Source of the DNA: a virus
DNA length: 64,000 bases
Reading direction: 5' to 3' (one strand)
Virus record (IMG/VR): IMGVR_UViG_3300033233_000009
Coordinates: 60,598-124,597 of that record
This document shows positions 62,753 to 64,000 of the stretch, in pieces. Position 1 is the first letter of the stretch; every line of letters starts with the position of its first letter. Under the pieces are notes generated by a model that was not told where the DNA came from, did not search any database, and saw nothing but the letters and a program-made list of their open reading frames with translations. The position numbers and the translations under genes were made by a program.

Positions 62753-63232
62753 CTACTGGAGCGCGTCGAACGCGGGTAGCTGGTCGAAGCTCGGAGCCGC
62801 CTGGGGGGCCGGCGGGGGCGGCAGCACCTGAACGCCATCGGGGGCTCCGTTTCCGTCGAAGGCCGTGGGCGCGGGCACGTGCGGGGGCCGGCGCGGGGGC
62901 GCGGCGGCCGCAGGGGGCGGCGCCGCGCGCGCCGCGGGGCGCGGGGCGCGGGCCGGAGGGAGGCTCGCCTCGATGCGGTGCGTGACCTCGGTGCGCTGCA
63001 CCGCTTCCTTGAACCCGTCGATGTACGCGCGCAGCGCGAGGTCGTCCTCGTGCATCTTCTGGATCTGCTCGTCCTGCTTGGCGATGCGCGCAGCCACGAC
63101 CGAGTACACCTTGCGCGTCGCCACCAGCTCCGCCTGCGCCTGGCTGTCGGTGCAGCTCTTGATCGCCGTGGCCAGGCCCGCGCACGCCGTGACGATCGCG
63201 ACGAGGTGCTTGGTGTTGTCGCGCGTCAGCAT
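62753..63232 (-). CDS. Protein with N-terminal helix and Pro/Ala-rich tail, 159 aa
   Basis: Minus-strand ATG at 63232. N-terminal hydrophobic segment (LVAIVTACAGLATAIKSC) could be an anchor; residues 30-90 form a coiled coil; the last 65 are Pro/Ala-rich. Located beside probable virion genes, it might be a structural accessory or inner-membrane protein. Confidence 0.55.
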   Translation of the reverse strand: MLTRDNTKHLVAIVTACAGLATAIKSCTDSQAQAELVATRKVYSVVAARIAKQDEQIQKMHEDDLALRAYIDGFKEAVQRTEVTHRIEASLPPARAPRPAARAAPPPAAAAPPRRPPHVPAPTAFDGNGAPDGVQVLPPPPAPQAAPSFDQLPAFDALQ

Positions 63233-63244
63233 GGCGGCCTCCAG

Positions 63245-63622
63245 TCAGACGATCTCGCCGGCCGGGATCTTGCCCAGCGTTTCGAGCAGGTTGTAGAGCG
63301 CGGTCTTGGTGGCTCCGTACACGGACATGCCCGGCGGCACCGGCGCGTTCATCGCGTCGAGCAGGGGCTGCCCTGCCGTCGGCACGTCGAGCCTGGTGTG
63401 CTCCTGCTGGACAGGGAACAGGACCGTGCCGTCGAGGTAGCAGAGCGACCACCAGACCTCGATCGCGATGCCGGCCGGGTTGTTCAGCGGCATGTGGACG
63501 TTGAAGTCGTCGATGCTGACGTGATCGACCGTCCGGGTCGCCGCCACGTCCACGAACGTGTTGTTGATCCGAAGCGTCTGGACGACGGTCCTGGTCTCGG
63601 GCTCGCTGATGACGTAGGGCAT
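63245..63622 (-). CDS. Possible virion protein, 125 aa
   Basis: Minus-strand ATG at 63622. Beta-rich with RTVVQTLRINNTFVDVAATRT and GIAIEVWWSLCYLDGTVLF, and helical end (TKTALYNLLETLGKIPAGEIV). The pattern suits tail or head accessory proteins. No family certain. Confidence 0.55.
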   Translation of the reverse strand: MPYVISEPETRTVVQTLRINNTFVDVAATRTVDHVSIDDFNVHMPLNNPAGIAIEVWWSLCYLDGTVLFPVQQEHTRLDVPTAGQPLLDAMNAPVPPGMSVYGATKTALYNLLETLGKIPAGEIV

Positions 63623-63629
63623 GGCTGGC

Positions 63630-64000
63630 TCACTCCCATCCGTAGTCGAAGGTGATGCAGTTCGTGATGACGCCGGATGTACCGACCGTGCCGAGGTACT
63701 TCTTCGAGACGGCCACGAACTCTCCCGGGTTCACGTAGACGGGCTCGGCGAACCTCACGTCGATGTCGGCGAGTTGCGTGTTCACGGCGGCAGCGGCGCC
63801 GATGGCGTGGCTCCCGAGCACGATGCGGCGTGCCGCCTTGGTCGTGGCGTTCCCGAAGCTCGCGCTTTCTGCTGTGGCGAGAGACACGGCCGTGTGACCG
63901 AAGTTGAGCGCCCAGATGGCGTTCGATGGGCCTCCGGCCAGGACGGTCGAGACGAACGCGCTGATGCGGACGCCATGGATGCGGAGCCGGCGACCTCCCA
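63630..64000 (-). CDS. C-terminal part of a probable virion fibre-type protein (cut by window edge)
   Basis: The frame runs in from the right edge without a start and ends at 63630. It is beta-rich and Thr/Ala-rich (RISAFVSTVLAGGPSNAIWA, PVYVNPGEFVAVSKKYLG, GVITNCITFDYGWE). C-termini ending FDYGWE with such strands are seen in phage structural proteins and capsid decorations. Probably the start of the structural gene region. Confidence 0.6.
   Translation of the reverse strand, partial: GGRRLRIHGVRISAFVSTVLAGGPSNAIWALNFGHTAVSLATAESASFGNATTKAARRIVLGSHAIGAAAAVNTQLADIDVRFAEPVYVNPGEFVAVSKKYLGTVGTSGVITNCITFDYGWE

Overview
The window is a stretch of a large, GC-rich bacteriophage genome. Most of it is accessory DNA packed with very small genes that overlap by ATGA, GTGA or TGATG. 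Phage-type genes include a flavin-dependent thymidylate synthase (ThyX), a DUF3310 protein, a tyrosine recombinase, two DNA methyltransferases, RuvC, several HNH endonucleases, an intein and, at the right edge, virion-like proteins. The host is not directly identifiable. High GC, candidate sigma-54 promoters and a lipoprotein with a long Gly/Ala-rich linker (19310-20251) fit a phage of a myxobacterium-like host; this is inference.

Layout. 1-2.5 kb: small genes and an XRE regulator. 2.5-6.3 kb: a compact type V CRISPR-Cas locus, with one 705-aa Cas12 effector resembling the Cas12m/C2c4 (V-M) group as I recall it, and a 23-repeat array starting 4 bp after its stop. No cas1, cas2 or other cas gene is present. 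6.3-11.4 kb: small membrane and zinc-ribbon proteins, ThyX, DUF3310. 11.4-19.3 kb: two GT4 glycosyltransferases and an FkbM-type methyltransferase among small genes. 19.3-38.6 kb: lipoprotein, small winged-helix and coiled-coil proteins, an HD phosphohydrolase, an HNH endonuclease, and most promoters and dyads. 38.7-45.6 kb: integrase, an initiator-like tRNA, a beta-class methyltransferase holding an HNH gene in another frame, a D12-class methyltransferase and a phosphatase-like protein. 45.6-51.8 kb, minus strand: a degenerate antisense CRISPR mini-array, a protein with an SSB-like acidic tip, a 1019-aa GHKL ATPase with an HEXXH motif, RuvC and a broken HNH gene. 51.9-55.6 kb, plus strand: small genes. 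55.6-64 kb, minus strand: small genes, a MoxR-type AAA+ ATPase paired with an intein-containing metallopeptidase/VWA protein, and the start of a probable structural region.

Three things link the regions. (1) CRISPR repeats occur outside the array: one solo repeat at 10.93 kb and three degenerate repeats on the minus strand at 45.6 kb, the latter behind a near-exact copy of the promoter that follows the main array. (2) About a dozen promoters share a TTGAC-type -35, a 17-bp spacer and a start codon 12-17 bp after the start of the -10, so many mRNAs should be leaderless. (3) A second element, GGCAC-N5-GTGC, matches the sigma-54 GG-N10-GC pattern and lies exactly 27 bp before the first in-frame ATG in four places, usually with CGTCACGTTACG-type dyads upstream. 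All functional statements come from reading the sequence; no database search was run.
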